DNA of 64,000 bases from JAYRSJ01 sp041920215 (GCA_041920215.1 JAYRSJ010000002.1:124001-188000), one strand, 5' to 3'. Shown: positions 33,130-41,761, counted from the stretch's first letter. The notes: generated from the sequence alone by a model not told the origin. Numbers and translations are program-made.

Positions 33130-34530
33130 ATGGCTGAATTCAAGCAAGCGCCGGCAGGCGCCTCGATGGGCGAGCAGCTGCTGACCTGGGTCGACAACCG
33201 CTTCCCGGCGTCCAAGATGTACAAGGAGCATCTCTCCGAGTACTACGCCCCCAAGAACTTCAACTTCTGGTACTTCTTCGGCTCGCTGGCCCTGCTGGTG
33301 CTGGTGATCCAGATCGTCACCGGCATCTTCCTGGTGATGCACTACAAGCCGGACGCCAATCTGGCCTTCGCCTCGGTCGAGTACATCATGCGCGATGTGC
33401 CTTGGGGCTGGTTGATCCGCTACATGCACTCGACCGGCGCCTCGGCCTTCTTCGTGGTGGTCTATCTGCATATGTTCCGTGGCCTGCTCTACGGCTCCTA
33501 CCGCAAGCCGCGCGAGCTGGTGTGGATCTTCGGCTGCGCGATCTTCCTGTGCCTGATGGGCGAGGCCTTCATGGGCTATCTGCTGCCCTGGGGCCAGATG
33601 TCCTACTGGGGCGCCCAGGTGATCGTGAACCTGTTCGCCGCCGTACCCTTCGTCGGTGAAGAGCTGGCCCTGCTGATCCGCGGCGACTTCGTGGTCGGCG
33701 ACGCGACGCTGAACCGCTTCTTCAGCTTCCATGTGATCGCGATCCCGCTGGTGCTGCTGGGCCTGGTCGTGGCCCACATCATCGCGCTGCACGAAGTGGG
33801 TTCGAACAACCCCGACGGCGTCGAGATCAAGGCCAAGAAGGACGCTTCTGGCAAGCCGCTGGACGGCATCCCCTTCCACCCCTACTACACCGTGCACGAT
33901 GTGCTGGGCGTGAGCGTGTTCCTGATGGTCTTCACCGCCATCATCTTCTTCGCACCGGAGCTGGGCGGCTACTTCCTGGAGTACAACAACTTCATCCCGG
34001 CCGACCCGCTGAAGACGCCGGCGCACATCGCCCCGGTCTGGTACTTCACTCCCTTCTATTCGATGCTGCGCGCCACCACCGACCCGATGGTCAATGTGCT
34101 GGCCGCCCTGGTCGGCATCGGTGCGGTGCTGGCCGTGCTGAAGGGTAGCTTCTCCGGCAAGGGCAAGATCGCCACGCTGGTGATCGCCGCCGTCGCCATC
34201 GCGCTGCTGAAGACCTTCGACGCCAAGTTCTGGGGCGTGGTCGTGATGGGCGGTGCGGTCGTGATCCTGTTCTTCCTGCCTTGGCTGGATCACAGCCCGG
34301 TCAAGTCGATCCGCTATCGCCCCGACTGGCACAAGTATGTGTACGGCGTGTTCGTGGTGTTCTTCCTGGTGCTGGGCTATCTGGGCATCAAGCCGCCCAG
34401 CGATATCGGCACCTTGATCGCCCAGATCGGTACGCTGTTCTATTTCGGCTTCTTCCTGCTGATGCCCTGGTGGAGCAAGCTGGGTACGCCCAAGCCCGTG
34501 CCTGACCGTGTGGTCTTCCACGCCCACTGA
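33130..34530 (+). CDS. petB: Cytochrome b subunit of the bc1 complex PetB
   Basis: 466 residues. N-terminal four-helix b-heme region with GSLALLVLVIQIVTG, HSTGASAFFVVVYLHMFRGL and the GYLLPWGQMSYWGA Qo-site motif. It continues into the C-terminal domain with the PEWY-equivalent segment APVWYFTPFYSMLRA. Extra hydrophobic helices at the C-terminus are common in beta-proteobacteria. It binds hemes bL and bH and oxidises ubiquinol. Second gene of petABC; 17 bases before petC. Confidence 0.96.
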   Translation: MAEFKQAPAGASMGEQLLTWVDNRFPASKMYKEHLSEYYAPKNFNFWYFFGSLALLVLVIQIVTGIFLVMHYKPDANLAFASVEYIMRDVPWGWLIRYMHSTGASAFFVVVYLHMFRGLLYGSYRKPRELVWIFGCAIFLCLMGEAFMGYLLPWGQMSYWGAQVIVNLFAAVPFVGEELALLIRGDFVVGDATLNRFFSFHVIAIPLVLLGLVVAHIIALHEVGSNNPDGVEIKAKKDASGKPLDGIPFHPYYTVHDVLGVSVFLMVFTAIIFFAPELGGYFLEYNNFIPADPLKTPAHIAPVWYFTPFYSMLRATTDPMVNVLAALVGIGAVLAVLKGSFSGKGKIATLVIAAVAIALLKTFDAKFWGVVVMGGAVVILFFLPWLDHSPVKSIRYRPDWHKYVYGVFVVFFLVLGYLGIKPPSDIGTLIAQIGTLFYFGFFLLMPWWSKLGTPKPVPDRVVFHAH

Positions 34531-34547
34531 TCAGCGGAGCAACCACG

Positions 34548-35330
34548 ATGAAAAAACTGATTGTTTCCCTGCTGACCGCCCTGAGCCTGGGCGCGGGTCT
34601 GGTGTCCGGTGCCAATGCCGCCGCGGGCGGCATCGACTGGGACAAGTTCCCCAAGGAGAAGATGAGCGATATGGCGGCGTTGCAGAACGGTGCCAAGCTG
34701 TTCGTCAACTACTGCCTGAACTGCCATGCGGCCGCGTTCATGCGCTACAACCGCCTGCGCGACATCGGCCTGACGGAAGAACAGATCAAGAGCAATCTGC
34801 TGTTCGCCGGTGACAAGGTCGGCGAGACCATGAAGGTCTCGCTGGATCCCAAGCAGGCCAAGGAATGGTTTGGCGCCGTGCCGCCTGACCTGACCGTGAT
34901 CGCGCGCTCGCGCGCCGACGCCAGCAAGGGCAGCGGCGCCGATTACCTCTACACCTATCTGCGCACCTACTACGCGGACGACAGCAAGGCGACCGGCTGG
35001 AACAACCTGGCCTTCCCCAGCGTCGGCATGCCGCATGTGCTGTGGGAACTGCAGGGCGTGCGCAGCGCCAAGTACGCCGAGGAAGTCGATCCGCATGACG
35101 CCACGAAGAAGATCCATGTCTTCAAGGGCTTCGAGCAGGTCACGCCCGGCAAGCTGAGCGCCAGCGAGTACGACAACGCGGTGGCCGATCTGGTGGCCTA
35201 TCTGCAGTGGATGGGTGAGCCCGCCCAGGCCCAGCGCTTCCGCCTCGGCGTGTGGGTGCTGCTGTTCCTGAGCGTCTTCACCGTGATCGCCTGGCGCCTG
35301 AACGCCGCGTTCTGGAAAGACATCAAATAA
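34548..35330 (+). CDS. petC: Cytochrome c1 subunit of the bc1 complex PetC
   Basis: 260 residues. Signal peptide to about residue 25, heme c motif CLNCH at 56-60, then MRYNRLRDIGL as in c1. Distal Met is in SVGMPHVLWELQG, and a C-terminal membrane anchor RLGVWVLLFLSVFTVIAWRLN holds it in the inner membrane. It delivers electrons to the cytochromes that feed terminal oxidases and, when oxygen is short, NirS and NorCB. Last gene of the operon, followed by a hairpin. Confidence 0.96.
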   Translation: MKKLIVSLLTALSLGAGLVSGANAAAGGIDWDKFPKEKMSDMAALQNGAKLFVNYCLNCHAAAFMRYNRLRDIGLTEEQIKSNLLFAGDKVGETMKVSLDPKQAKEWFGAVPPDLTVIARSRADASKGSGADYLYTYLRTYYADDSKATGWNNLAFPSVGMPHVLWELQGVRSAKYAEEVDPHDATKKIHVFKGFEQVTPGKLSASEYDNAVADLVAYLQWMGEPAQAQRFRLGVWVLLFLSVFTVIAWRLNAAFWKDIK

Positions 35331-35365
35331 GCTCGCACGACGCTCCGGCCGCGGCCGGGGCAAGT

Positions 35366-35406
35366 ACGCAGTGGGGCGGCGGCAAGCCACCCACTGCGTT
35401 TCGCAT
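35366..35406 (+). terminator. Terminator after petABC
   Basis: Perfect ten-base stem ACGCAGTGGG / CCCACTGCGT (35366-35375 and 35390-35399) followed by a T-containing TTTCGCATTT, 36 bases after the petC stop. Confidence 0.6.
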
Positions 35407-35469
35407 TTGTCGAGTTCGCCTTGAAAGCGAGCCCGATCACAGATTCACCCACTCTCGGGAGCTGCCGCC

Positions 35470-36087
35470 ATGATGGTGCTTTACTCTGGAACGACCTGCC
35501 CTTACTCGCACCGCTGCCGCTTCGTGCTGTTCGAAAAAGGCATGGATTTCGAAATCCGCGATGTGGACTTGTTCGCCAAGCCCGAGGACATCGCGCTGAT
35601 GAACCCGTACAACGAGGTGCCCATCCTCGTCGAGCGTGACCTGATCCTGTACGAGTCGCACATCATCAACGAGTACATCGACGAGCGCTTCCCGCATCCG
35701 CAGCTGATGCCCGGCGACCCGGTGGCCCGTGCGCGCGTGCGCCTGTTCCTGCTCAACTTCGAGAAGGAGCTGTTCGCCCACGTCAATGTGCTGGAAGGCC
35801 GCTCGCAAGCCGTCAAGGCCACCGACAAGCAGCTGGAGAAGGCCCGCTCGCAGATCCGCGACCGCCTGACCCAGCTGGCGCCCATCTTCCTGAAGAACAA
35901 ATACATGCTGGGCGACGATTTCTCGATGCTCGACGTGGCCATCGCACCGCTGCTGTGGCGCCTGGACTACTACGGCATCGATATGTCCAAGAACGCCTTG
36001 CCGCTCTTGAAGTACGCCGAGCGCATCTTCTCGCGGCCCGCCTATATCGAGGCGCTGACGCCCTCCGAGAAGGTGATGCGTAAGTAA
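35470..36087 (+). CDS. sspA: Stringent starvation protein A (SspA)
   Basis: 205-residue glutathione-S-transferase-fold protein that binds RNA polymerase and helps acid and stationary-phase gene control. The thioredoxin-like N-terminus reads MVLYSGTTCPYSHRCRFVLFEK, with NPYNEVPILVERDLILYES and a GST C-terminal helical domain. The start carries two ATGs (35470 and 35473) behind GGGAG. It follows petABC as in most beta-proteobacteria and is followed by sspB nine bases later. Confidence 0.94.
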   Translation: MMVLYSGTTCPYSHRCRFVLFEKGMDFEIRDVDLFAKPEDIALMNPYNEVPILVERDLILYESHIINEYIDERFPHPQLMPGDPVARARVRLFLLNFEKELFAHVNVLEGRSQAVKATDKQLEKARSQIRDRLTQLAPIFLKNKYMLGDDFSMLDVAIAPLLWRLDYYGIDMSKNALPLLKYAERIFSRPAYIEALTPSEKVMRK

Positions 36088-36096
36088 ACTGAGCGC

Positions 36097-36711
36097 ATGG
36101 ATCAAAGTTCCGACGGCGGCTCGACCGCCAGCAGTTCCAGCACATCGACCCGGCCGTACCTGATCCGGGCGCTGCATGACTGGTGTACCGACAACGGCTT
36201 CACGCCCTATATCGCCGTGCATGTGGACCGTTCGGTCCAGGTGCCCAACGAGTACGTTAGCAATAACGAAATCGTGCTGAACGTCGGTTTCGATGCGACC
36301 AGCGGGCTGGAGCTTGGCAACGAGTTCATCCAGTTCAAGGCCCGCTTCGGCGGCGTCGCGCGCGAGATCGTGGTGCCGGTCGATCATGTGGTGGCCATTT
36401 ATGCGCGCGAGAACGGGCAGGGCATGGCCTTTCCCGCGCCGGTGCCGCCCACGGCGGTCGAGTCCGGCGTGGCGGCGGCGAGCAGCCCAGCCGCTGGCGG
36501 TGGCGGCCGCCCGCCGACGGCGCTGCATGGCCTGCGCCTGGCCAGCACGCCCCAGGACGCGGCGGCGCAGCCGGGCCCCGGCGATGCTGGCGCGGCCGAT
36601 GCGTCCGACGAGCAGGGGCCGGACGATGATGGCGGCAGCGGTGGTGCGGGCGGCGGCAATGCGGCCGCCCCCGGTGCCGCGGCACGGCCGGCGCTGAAGC
36701 GGATCAAGTAG
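36097..36711 (+). CDS. sspB: ClpXP adaptor SspB
   Basis: 204 residues. The substrate-binding domain (about 18-110) shows TRPYLIRALHDWCTDNGFTP and FKARFGGVAREIVVPVDHVVAIYARENGQG, typical of SspB, which delivers ssrA-tagged proteins to ClpXP. A long Gly/Ala/Asp-rich disordered linker follows. The protein ends in a basic tail (RPALKRIK), the expected ClpX-binding region. In operon with sspA. Confidence 0.94.
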   Translation: MDQSSDGGSTASSSSTSTRPYLIRALHDWCTDNGFTPYIAVHVDRSVQVPNEYVSNNEIVLNVGFDATSGLELGNEFIQFKARFGGVAREIVVPVDHVVAIYARENGQGMAFPAPVPPTAVESGVAAASSPAAGGGGRPPTALHGLRLASTPQDAAAQPGPGDAGAADASDEQGPDDDGGSGGAGGGNAAAPGAAARPALKRIK

Positions 36712-36781
36712 GGGCTGGCTGGAGAGTGCCGGTTTGGCACTACAATCCGCGCTCGCTGCGCGCCCTTGGGCGGCAAGCACC

Positions 36782-36857
36782 GCCGGCTTAGCTCAGTTGG
36801 TAGAGCAACCGCCTTGTAAGCGGTAGGTCATCAGTTCGAATCCGATAGCCGGCACCA
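36782..36857 (+). tRNA. tRNA-Thr (anticodon UGU)
   Basis: 76 bases including an encoded CCA. Acceptor stem GCCGGCT/AGCCGGC pairs perfectly. The D-arm TAGCTCAGTTGGTAGAGCA, anticodon arm ACCGC-CTTGTAA-GCGGT with anticodon TGT, and T-arm with GTTCGAATC are all present. Confidence 0.96.
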
Positions 36858-36865
36858 AAGTATCG

Positions 36866-36900
36866 AAAGCCCGTCAGCCCCGCTGACGGGCTTTTTCTTT
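36866..36900. terminator. Strong bidirectional terminator between tRNA-Thr and the FNT channel gene
   Basis: Stem AGCCCGTCAGC / GCTGACGGGCT (11 bp, loop CCC) followed by TTTTTCTTT on the plus strand, with GAAA on the other side. It ends the tRNA transcript and probably also the convergent channel gene. Confidence 0.85.
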
Positions 36901-36913
36901 GGCGTTTCGCCGG

Positions 36914-37714
36914 CTAGCGCTCGGCACGCAGATAGATGGCCCAGTAGAAGCCGGCCACCAGCACGCTGCCGCCGACGATATTGCCGGCAATCACCGGCAG
37001 CAGATTGTTCAGCCAGTCGCTCAGGCTCAGCGGTGTGCCCAGCAGCATGGCCAGGCTGAAGAAGTAGAAGTTGGCGATCGAGTGCTCGAAGCCGGCCGCG
37101 ACGAAACCGGTGATGGGCAGCACGATGGCCAGCACCTTGTCGCTGACGCTGCGCCCGGCCATGGCCATCCAGACCGCCATGCAGACCAGCACATTGCACA
37201 GCACCCCGCGGGCAAAGGCCTCGATCCAGGGCAGCTTCACCTTGGCCAGTGCGATGCCCTGCACCGTTGCGCCAACTGCGCCGTTATTGAGCTCACCCTG
37301 GCCGGCCAGCCAGGCCAGCAGCGCCAGCCCGGCGGCACCGCACAGATTGGCCAGCGCGACCACCGCCCAGTTGCGCAGCAGCTCGGTGCTGCTGACCAGG
37401 CCGCTGGCCCAGGCCATCGCGATCAGATTGTTGCCGGTGAAGAGCTCGGCGCCGGCCACCACCACCATCACCAGGCCCAGCGCGAACAGCAGGCCGCCCA
37501 GCAGGCGGCTGCCGGCAAAGCCCAGGCTCGTATCGCTGATCACCAGGCTGTAGAGCAGGGCACCCAGCGCGATGAAGCCGCCGGCCAGCAGGCCCAGCAG
37601 CCACAGGCTTAGCAGCGGCAGCCTGGCCTTGGCCACGCCCACCGCGCTGACCCGCGCGGCCACTTCCCTGGGCGAGTAGGCGTCCAGGCCGAAGAGGGGC
37701 TCGCTGCTGCTCAT
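36914..37714 (-). CDS. Formate/nitrite transporter (FNT/FocA-family) channel
   Basis: 266 residues, six transmembrane helices. FNT signatures are AGAELFTGNNLIAMAWASG (helix 2b-3 region) and GVLCNVLVCMAVWMAMAGRS, with the pore-lining GFEHSIANFYFFSLAM carrying the conserved central His. It would pass formate, nitrite or a related small anion. In a denitrifier, nitrite exchange is attractive, but substrate specificity cannot be read from sequence. Followed by the strong terminator; 9 bases downstream of slyX. Confidence 0.93.
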   Translation of the reverse strand: MSSSEPLFGLDAYSPREVAARVSAVGVAKARLPLLSLWLLGLLAGGFIALGALLYSLVISDTSLGFAGSRLLGGLLFALGLVMVVVAGAELFTGNNLIAMAWASGLVSSTELLRNWAVVALANLCGAAGLALLAWLAGQGELNNGAVGATVQGIALAKVKLPWIEAFARGVLCNVLVCMAVWMAMAGRSVSDKVLAIVLPITGFVAAGFEHSIANFYFFSLAMLLGTPLSLSDWLNNLLPVIAGNIVGGSVLVAGFYWAIYLRAER

Positions 37715-37723
37715 CGGGGCCGC

Positions 37724-37936
37724 TCAGTAGTGCGGCGGCAGCTCGTCGCGCAGGCTGCGAAACGGCGCCACCGCATCGGGCGCCGGCAGCTGCTGGCGCA
37801 GCGCGCCGAGCTCGCGCAGCAGGGCATTGATCTGCTGCTGCTGGCGCACCAGCACGCTGTTGAGCTGCTCGACCAGGTCTTCCATGAAGCTGGCCTTGAT
37901 CTCCAGCTCGGTCAGTCGTTTGTCGGTATCGGTCAT
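37724..37936 (-). CDS. slyX: SlyX family protein
   Basis: 70-residue predicted coiled coil. LTELEIKASFMEDLVEQLN matches the SlyX family (E..LAF.E..IE.LN), and the C-terminus ends PPHY like other SlyX proteins. Function unknown. Tightly packed between the channel gene and the RusA-like gene on the same strand. Confidence 0.88.
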   Translation of the reverse strand: MTDTDKRLTELEIKASFMEDLVEQLNSVLVRQQQQINALLRELGALRQQLPAPDAVAPFRSLRDELPPHY

Positions 37937-37943
37937 CGTCGCT

Positions 37944-38504
37944 TCAAAGGGAGAGATTGTTGGGCGTCAGCGCCGTCTTCTTCACATGGACGCTGATCAC
38001 CGCCAGCACCTCGTCGGGCCGGGCCGGGCGCAGCAGCTGCTCGGATTCCACCGTCACCTTGCTGACCAGCGAATCGTCCTCCAGCAGCACGAACAGCGGC
38101 CGGGGGTCGGGCTCGGCGGGCTCATCGGGGCTGCCCTCGTTGGACCCATGCGGCACCCGCAGTCCGTCCAGCAGGGTCTTGAGCCGGTTGTCCAGATCGC
38201 CGCCATCGGTGATCAGCGCGCCGCGCGGCTGCTGGCGGAACAGCAGCACCGAGATCTCGGCATAGAGATCCAGGCGCTGGGTCACCAGCGGCGCGAACAG
38301 CCGGCCGCCCTTCTCGACGATGACCGAGCTCTGACCGGGCTGGGCCGGATGGGCCAGCAAGGTGCTGGCGCGTTCCTGCAGCGGGCGCTGCAGTTGCCAC
38401 AGGCGCTGCAGCTGCGGATGCAGGGCGCGGCGTATCTCCCATTTGTGCGCCGAACGGGCGCCCTGACCCTGCAGCGGGCCTTCGTAGAGGAGGCGGAATT
38501 CCAT
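37944..38504 (-). CDS. Uncharacterised protein with RusA-like acidic motifs
   Basis: 186 residues, no membrane segment. The segment DGGDLDNRLKTLLDGLRVP, then FVLLEDDSLVSKVTV, follows the pattern of RusA-type Holliday-junction nucleases, where D.DN..K..LD.L and a later DD supply the metal-binding Asp residues. Overall length is greater than RusA (about 120), with an N-terminal extension rich in Gln and Arg. A nuclease fold is an inference from this pattern only. It sits 7 bases upstream of slyX in a likely three-gene operon with the FNT channel. Confidence 0.6.
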   Translation of the reverse strand: MEFRLLYEGPLQGQGARSAHKWEIRRALHPQLQRLWQLQRPLQERASTLLAHPAQPGQSSVIVEKGGRLFAPLVTQRLDLYAEISVLLFRQQPRGALITDGGDLDNRLKTLLDGLRVPHGSNEGSPDEPAEPDPRPLFVLLEDDSLVSKVTVESEQLLRPARPDEVLAVISVHVKKTALTPNNLSL

Positions 38505-38544
38505 GGGACTATCTTGCCACGGCGACAGCTGCGACAGTCGGGGC

Positions 38545-39783
38545 ATGAACAAGCCCCGCAACGCTGCGCCCGCGCTGGACCTGCTGGTTTTCGGCGCCAC
38601 CGGCTTCACCGGCCGCCTGATCGCCGAGCATCTGCTGCACCGCGCGCCGGCCGGCCTGCGCTGGGGGCTGGCGGGGCGCGATCCGGGCCGGCTGGCCGAG
38701 GTGCGCGTGTCCATCGGTGCACCGGCCGATCTGCCGCTGCTGCAGGCCGATGCTGCCGATGCCCAGGCACTGGCGCGCCTGGCGGCCGGCACCCGGGCGG
38801 TGATCAGCACCGTGGGCCCCTATCAGCGCCATGGCGAGCCACTGCTGCGCGCCTGCGCCCAGGCCGGCACCGACTATCTGGACCTCTGCGGCGAGCCGAC
38901 CTGGATGGCGCGCATGATCCCGCAGCTGCAAGCGCCGGCGGCCGCCAGCGGCGCGCGCCTGCTGTTCTCCTGCGGCTTCGATTCCATACCCTTCGAGCTG
39001 GGCGTGATCTTTCTGCAGACGGCCGCGCTGGAGCGTTTTGGCAGTCCCTTGCGCGAGGTGCACGGTCTGGTCGACAAGTTCAAGGGCGGGGCCTCGGGCG
39101 GCACCCTGGCCAGCCTGTTCGCCACGCTGGAGGCGATGCGCCGCGACCCCGCCCAGGCGCGCCTGATGGCCGACCCCTTCGCCCTGACCGCCGAGCACCC
39201 CGGCTGGCGAGGCCCGGCCCAGCCCGACCCCGAGGCCGGGCCGGCCTACGACGGCCTGGCCGGCAGCTGGACCGCGCCCTTTGTGATGGCGGCGATCAAT
39301 ACCAAGAATGTGCAGCGCAGCCATGCCCTGCGCGGCCGCCCCTGGGGCGATGACTTCGTCTACAGCGAGCGCATGGCCTGCGGCGATGGCCCGGAGGGCG
39401 AGCGGCGGGCGCGTCGCCTGGCGCGCTGGCACGCTCTTCAGAACCTGCTGCTGGGCTGGGCCCCCAGCCGGGCGCTGCTGGCCCGTTTTGCCCTGCCCCG
39501 TCCGGGCCAGGGGCCTGGCAAGGCCGAGCGCGAGGCCGGCTTCTATCTGCTGCGCTTCGTCGGCCAGACCCGTGAGGGTCAGGTCTTGAGCGCCACCGTC
39601 CACGGCGACCGCGACCCCGGCTATGGCTCGACCGCCAAGCTGATCAGCGAGGCGGCGCTGTGCCTGCTGCAGGATGTCGACCGGCAAACCACCCCCGGCG
39701 GCGTCTGGACGCCCGGTGCGGCGCTGGGCCTGATGCTGCAGCGCCGCCTGGCCGAACATGCGGGCCTGAGCTTCACGCTGTGA
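38545..39783 (+). CDS. Saccharopine-dehydrogenase-like NAD(P)-binding oxidoreductase
   Basis: 412 residues. The N-terminal Rossmann motif DLLVFGATGFTGRLIAEHLL is followed by GLAGRDPGRL and AVISTVGPYQRHGEPLLRAC, AGTDYLDLCGE, as in the trans-acting enoyl reductase/saccharopine dehydrogenase-like family. The C-terminal half includes GYGSTAKLISEAALCL, also typical. In this family the usual substrates are lipid or polyketide intermediates, not saccharopine; the substrate is not known here. Divergent from the RusA-like gene. Confidence 0.85.
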   Translation: MNKPRNAAPALDLLVFGATGFTGRLIAEHLLHRAPAGLRWGLAGRDPGRLAEVRVSIGAPADLPLLQADAADAQALARLAAGTRAVISTVGPYQRHGEPLLRACAQAGTDYLDLCGEPTWMARMIPQLQAPAAASGARLLFSCGFDSIPFELGVIFLQTAALERFGSPLREVHGLVDKFKGGASGGTLASLFATLEAMRRDPAQARLMADPFALTAEHPGWRGPAQPDPEAGPAYDGLAGSWTAPFVMAAINTKNVQRSHALRGRPWGDDFVYSERMACGDGPEGERRARRLARWHALQNLLLGWAPSRALLARFALPRPGQGPGKAEREAGFYLLRFVGQTREGQVLSATVHGDRDPGYGSTAKLISEAALCLLQDVDRQTTPGGVWTPGAALGLMLQRRLAEHAGLSFTL

Positions 39784-39928
39784 GCCGCCGGTAAGGCGAG
39801 GCGCTGTCGGATTGGTCCTACAGCGCGATGGGTGCTTGGCCGCTTCTGCCGGTGGCAGTGCTTGCGCACACTGGCTCCCATGCGCCGGCCCCAAGGCCAT
39901 GCGCCTGACCCAGAAGAAGGAGCCCCGC

Positions 39929-40177
39929 ATGAAGATCGCCACAGCCACTCTCGCATCCCCGCGTACCCGCCGCATCGGCAGCAGCCTGCTGGTGTTGAGC
40001 CTGGCGCTGAGCCTCAGCGCCTGTGCCGGCATGAGCAAGCGTGAGCGCAATATGGCCATAGGCGCGGTGGCCGGCGGCGTGATCGGCTCGGCCGCCACCG
40101 GAGGCAGCACCGTGGGCACGGTGGGCGGCGCGGTGGCCGGCGGCGCCATCGCCAACGAACTGAGCAAGAAGAAGTAG
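39929..40177 (+). CDS. Small glycine-zipper lipoprotein (OsmB-like)
   Basis: 82 residues. A lipoprotein signal ends in the lipobox LSAC. A glycine zipper follows (GAVAGGVIGSAATGGSTVGT, then GGAVAGGAI) and a Lys-rich end. Such OsmB/SlyB-like proteins sit in the outer membrane or periplasm and are often stress-induced. The ATG at 39929 follows a good AAGGAG; longer open frame upstream lacks a site. Confidence 0.85.
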   Translation: MKIATATLASPRTRRIGSSLLVLSLALSLSACAGMSKRERNMAIGAVAGGVIGSAATGGSTVGTVGGAVAGGAIANELSKKK

Positions 40178-40248
40178 GCGACCGCAGCGGTCGAGCCCAG
40201 CCCGTCCCGGGGCCATGCCCCGTCCCGCCAGCCCTGAGGAGGATCTGC

Positions 40249-40437
40249 ATGAGTACCGTCAATCTGGCCGATGCGCTGCGCTGGCCCGCCCTGGCCCTGC
40301 TGCGCAAGTCTCCGGCCTTGCACAGCGCCCCCTGGGTCGACAGTGCGGCCCTGGATCTCGGCTACGAAGTGGCCTTTCCCTTCCTGGCCGACGCCCGTGA
40401 TTCCCATCAGCAACCCAAAGCCAACAAGGAGGAATGA
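40249..40437 (+). CDS. Small hypothetical protein (62 aa)
   Basis: 62 codons with a strong GAGGAGG site before the ATG. Sequence rich in Ala and Leu with aromatic spots (DALRWPALALL, YEVAFPFLADA) and a polar Lys/Glu end. No family recognised. It lies between two envelope-lipoprotein genes with short gaps (71 and 3 bases). The ribosome site for the next gene overlaps its 3' end, so it is likely in one operon with them. Confidence 0.65.
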   Translation: MSTVNLADALRWPALALLRKSPALHSAPWVDSAALDLGYEVAFPFLADARDSHQQPKANKEE

Positions 40438-40440
40438 GCG

Positions 40441-40785
40441 ATGCAAAAGAATCTTTCCCTGAGCCGCAAGAAGATGCTGCATGCCATGGTGCTGGCGCTG
40501 GCGGCGGCCGGCACGCTGAGCGTGTTGCCCGGCTGCGCGGTCAGCCGGGGCCAGTCCACGGTGGGTGCTTATGTGGACGACGCCACCATCACCGCCAGGG
40601 TGAAGGCGCGCTTCGTCGAGAGCAAGGCGGTCGATGCAGCGGCCATCAGCGTCGAGACGCTCAATGGCACCGTCATGCTGTCGGGTTTCGCCAAGAGCGC
40701 CGATGAGCGCCAGGCGGCCGAGAAGCTGGCGCGCGAGGTCAGCGGCGTCAAGCAGGTAAAGAATGAGGTGGCCGTGCGTTCTTGA
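40441..40785 (+). CDS. BON-domain lipoprotein
   Basis: 114 residues. A signal with lipobox LPGC precedes a single BON domain (about 45-113: ATITARVKARFVESKAVDAA then ISVETLNGTVMLSGFAKS and VKNEVAV). BON domains bind phospholipid and occur in envelope-stress lipoproteins such as DolP/OsmY. Followed by a clear terminator. Confidence 0.9.
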   Translation: MQKNLSLSRKKMLHAMVLALAAAGTLSVLPGCAVSRGQSTVGAYVDDATITARVKARFVESKAVDAAAISVETLNGTVMLSGFAKSADERQAAEKLAREVSGVKQVKNEVAVRS

Positions 40786-40808
40786 TCCCTCCCTGAGAAC
40801 GCACTCTT

Positions 40809-40839
40809 GCCCGAAGCCGCAAGGCCTCGGGCTTTTTTT
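40809..40839 (+). terminator. Intrinsic terminator after the BON lipoprotein gene
   Basis: Stem GCCCGAAGCC / GGCCTCGGGC with GCAA loop and one mismatch, followed by seven T residues. Confidence 0.9.
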
Positions 40840-40880
40840 CGCGTCCGCAGGCCGGCCGCGCCGTCGGTATGTTGGTGCGG

Positions 40881-41348
40881 CTATAGCGCGGCGAAGGCCA
40901 GCACCGGGCAGGGGGTGATGCGGCTGAGCTGATCCGCCTGGGCATGCAGGCAGACCAGGCCGAAGCGCTGGGTCAGCACCTGCAGCAGCGCCTCGCCGCT
41001 GTAGCTGCGCAGCTGTATCAAGCGCAGCCGCGCGTCGAACTGCTCCATCAGGTGCAGATGCAGGCTCAGCCGGCTCGCGAAGCTCGGCTGTAGCGGATCG
41101 CCGCCCAGTTGGTCGAAGACCGCGATCAGGCCGCCGAGGCCCTCACCGTAGGGGCTGGTCTGGGCGGCACGTAGCAGTTCGCGGCAGCAGGCGGCCGCGC
41201 AATCCGCCTCGCCCAGGCAGGCGTAGCGCTGTATCGGCCAGGTCTCGGGCAGCAGCCACGGCGCCTCGGCCTCGGCCAGGCGCACACGCTCGCGCAGATA
41301 GCTCTGCATCGTCGGGCTGAAGTCGGTGTCTATGGGGCTCATCAGCAT
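40881..41348 (-). CDS. Hypothetical cytoplasmic protein (155 aa)
   Basis: 155 residues with no signal or membrane segment and several Cys (CLGEADCAAACC, CLHA, CPV). No known domain recognised; the alternating hydrophobic pattern suggests a mixed alpha/beta fold. AGGAG precedes the ATG at 41348 by about five bases. Lies downstream of a second BON lipoprotein on the same strand (35-base gap). Confidence 0.65.
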   Translation of the reverse strand: MLMSPIDTDFSPTMQSYLRERVRLAEAEAPWLLPETWPIQRYACLGEADCAAACCRELLRAAQTSPYGEGLGGLIAVFDQLGGDPLQPSFASRLSLHLHLMEQFDARLRLIQLRSYSGEALLQVLTQRFGLVCLHAQADQLSRITPCPVLAFAAL

Positions 41349-41383
41349 CGCAGCTCCTGCGGCACCCGAAAGCCCGCGCCGCT

Positions 41384-41761
41384 TCAGCTGCGGGCTTCGA
41401 GCGCCAGGCGGTTGTCGACCGCGCGCACGCCCGTGACCGTCTGTGCCAGACGGGCCGCACGCGCACGCGCGCCGGGGCTGTCGGCCCGGCCGGCCAGCGT
41501 GACGATGCCGTCGGCGGCCGCCACCTCGATGTCCAGCGGGCCCAGCTGGCGGTCGCCGGCCAGCAAGGTTCTGATTTGATGGGCCAGCAATGCGTCGTCG
41601 AGTTCGGCTTCGATCTGCTCCAGGCTGATGCCCAGCGCCTCCTCGGCCTGATCCATGGGTTCGGACTGGGTCTGGCAGGCGCTCAGCGCCAGTGTCAGCA
41701 GGCCCAGGCCCAACTTCAGGCGCAGGCCCCGGGCATTGCGCAAGACAGGCCTCGCTTGCAT
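41384..41761 (-). CDS. BON-domain lipoprotein (second)
   Basis: 125 residues. Basic N-terminus, hydrophobic core and lipobox LSAC near residue 28; then an acidic helix (DQAEEALGISLEQIEAELDD) and one BON domain (IRTLLAGDRQLGPLDIEVAA, VTLAGRAD, VRAVDNRLAL). The start at 41761 has GGGGAG upstream. It lies between the divergent BON/glycine-zipper group and the sensor kinase, in an envelope-stress-like neighbourhood. Confidence 0.85.
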   Translation of the reverse strand: MQARPVLRNARGLRLKLGLGLLTLALSACQTQSEPMDQAEEALGISLEQIEAELDDALLAHQIRTLLAGDRQLGPLDIEVAAADGIVTLAGRADSPGARARAARLAQTVTGVRAVDNRLALEARS

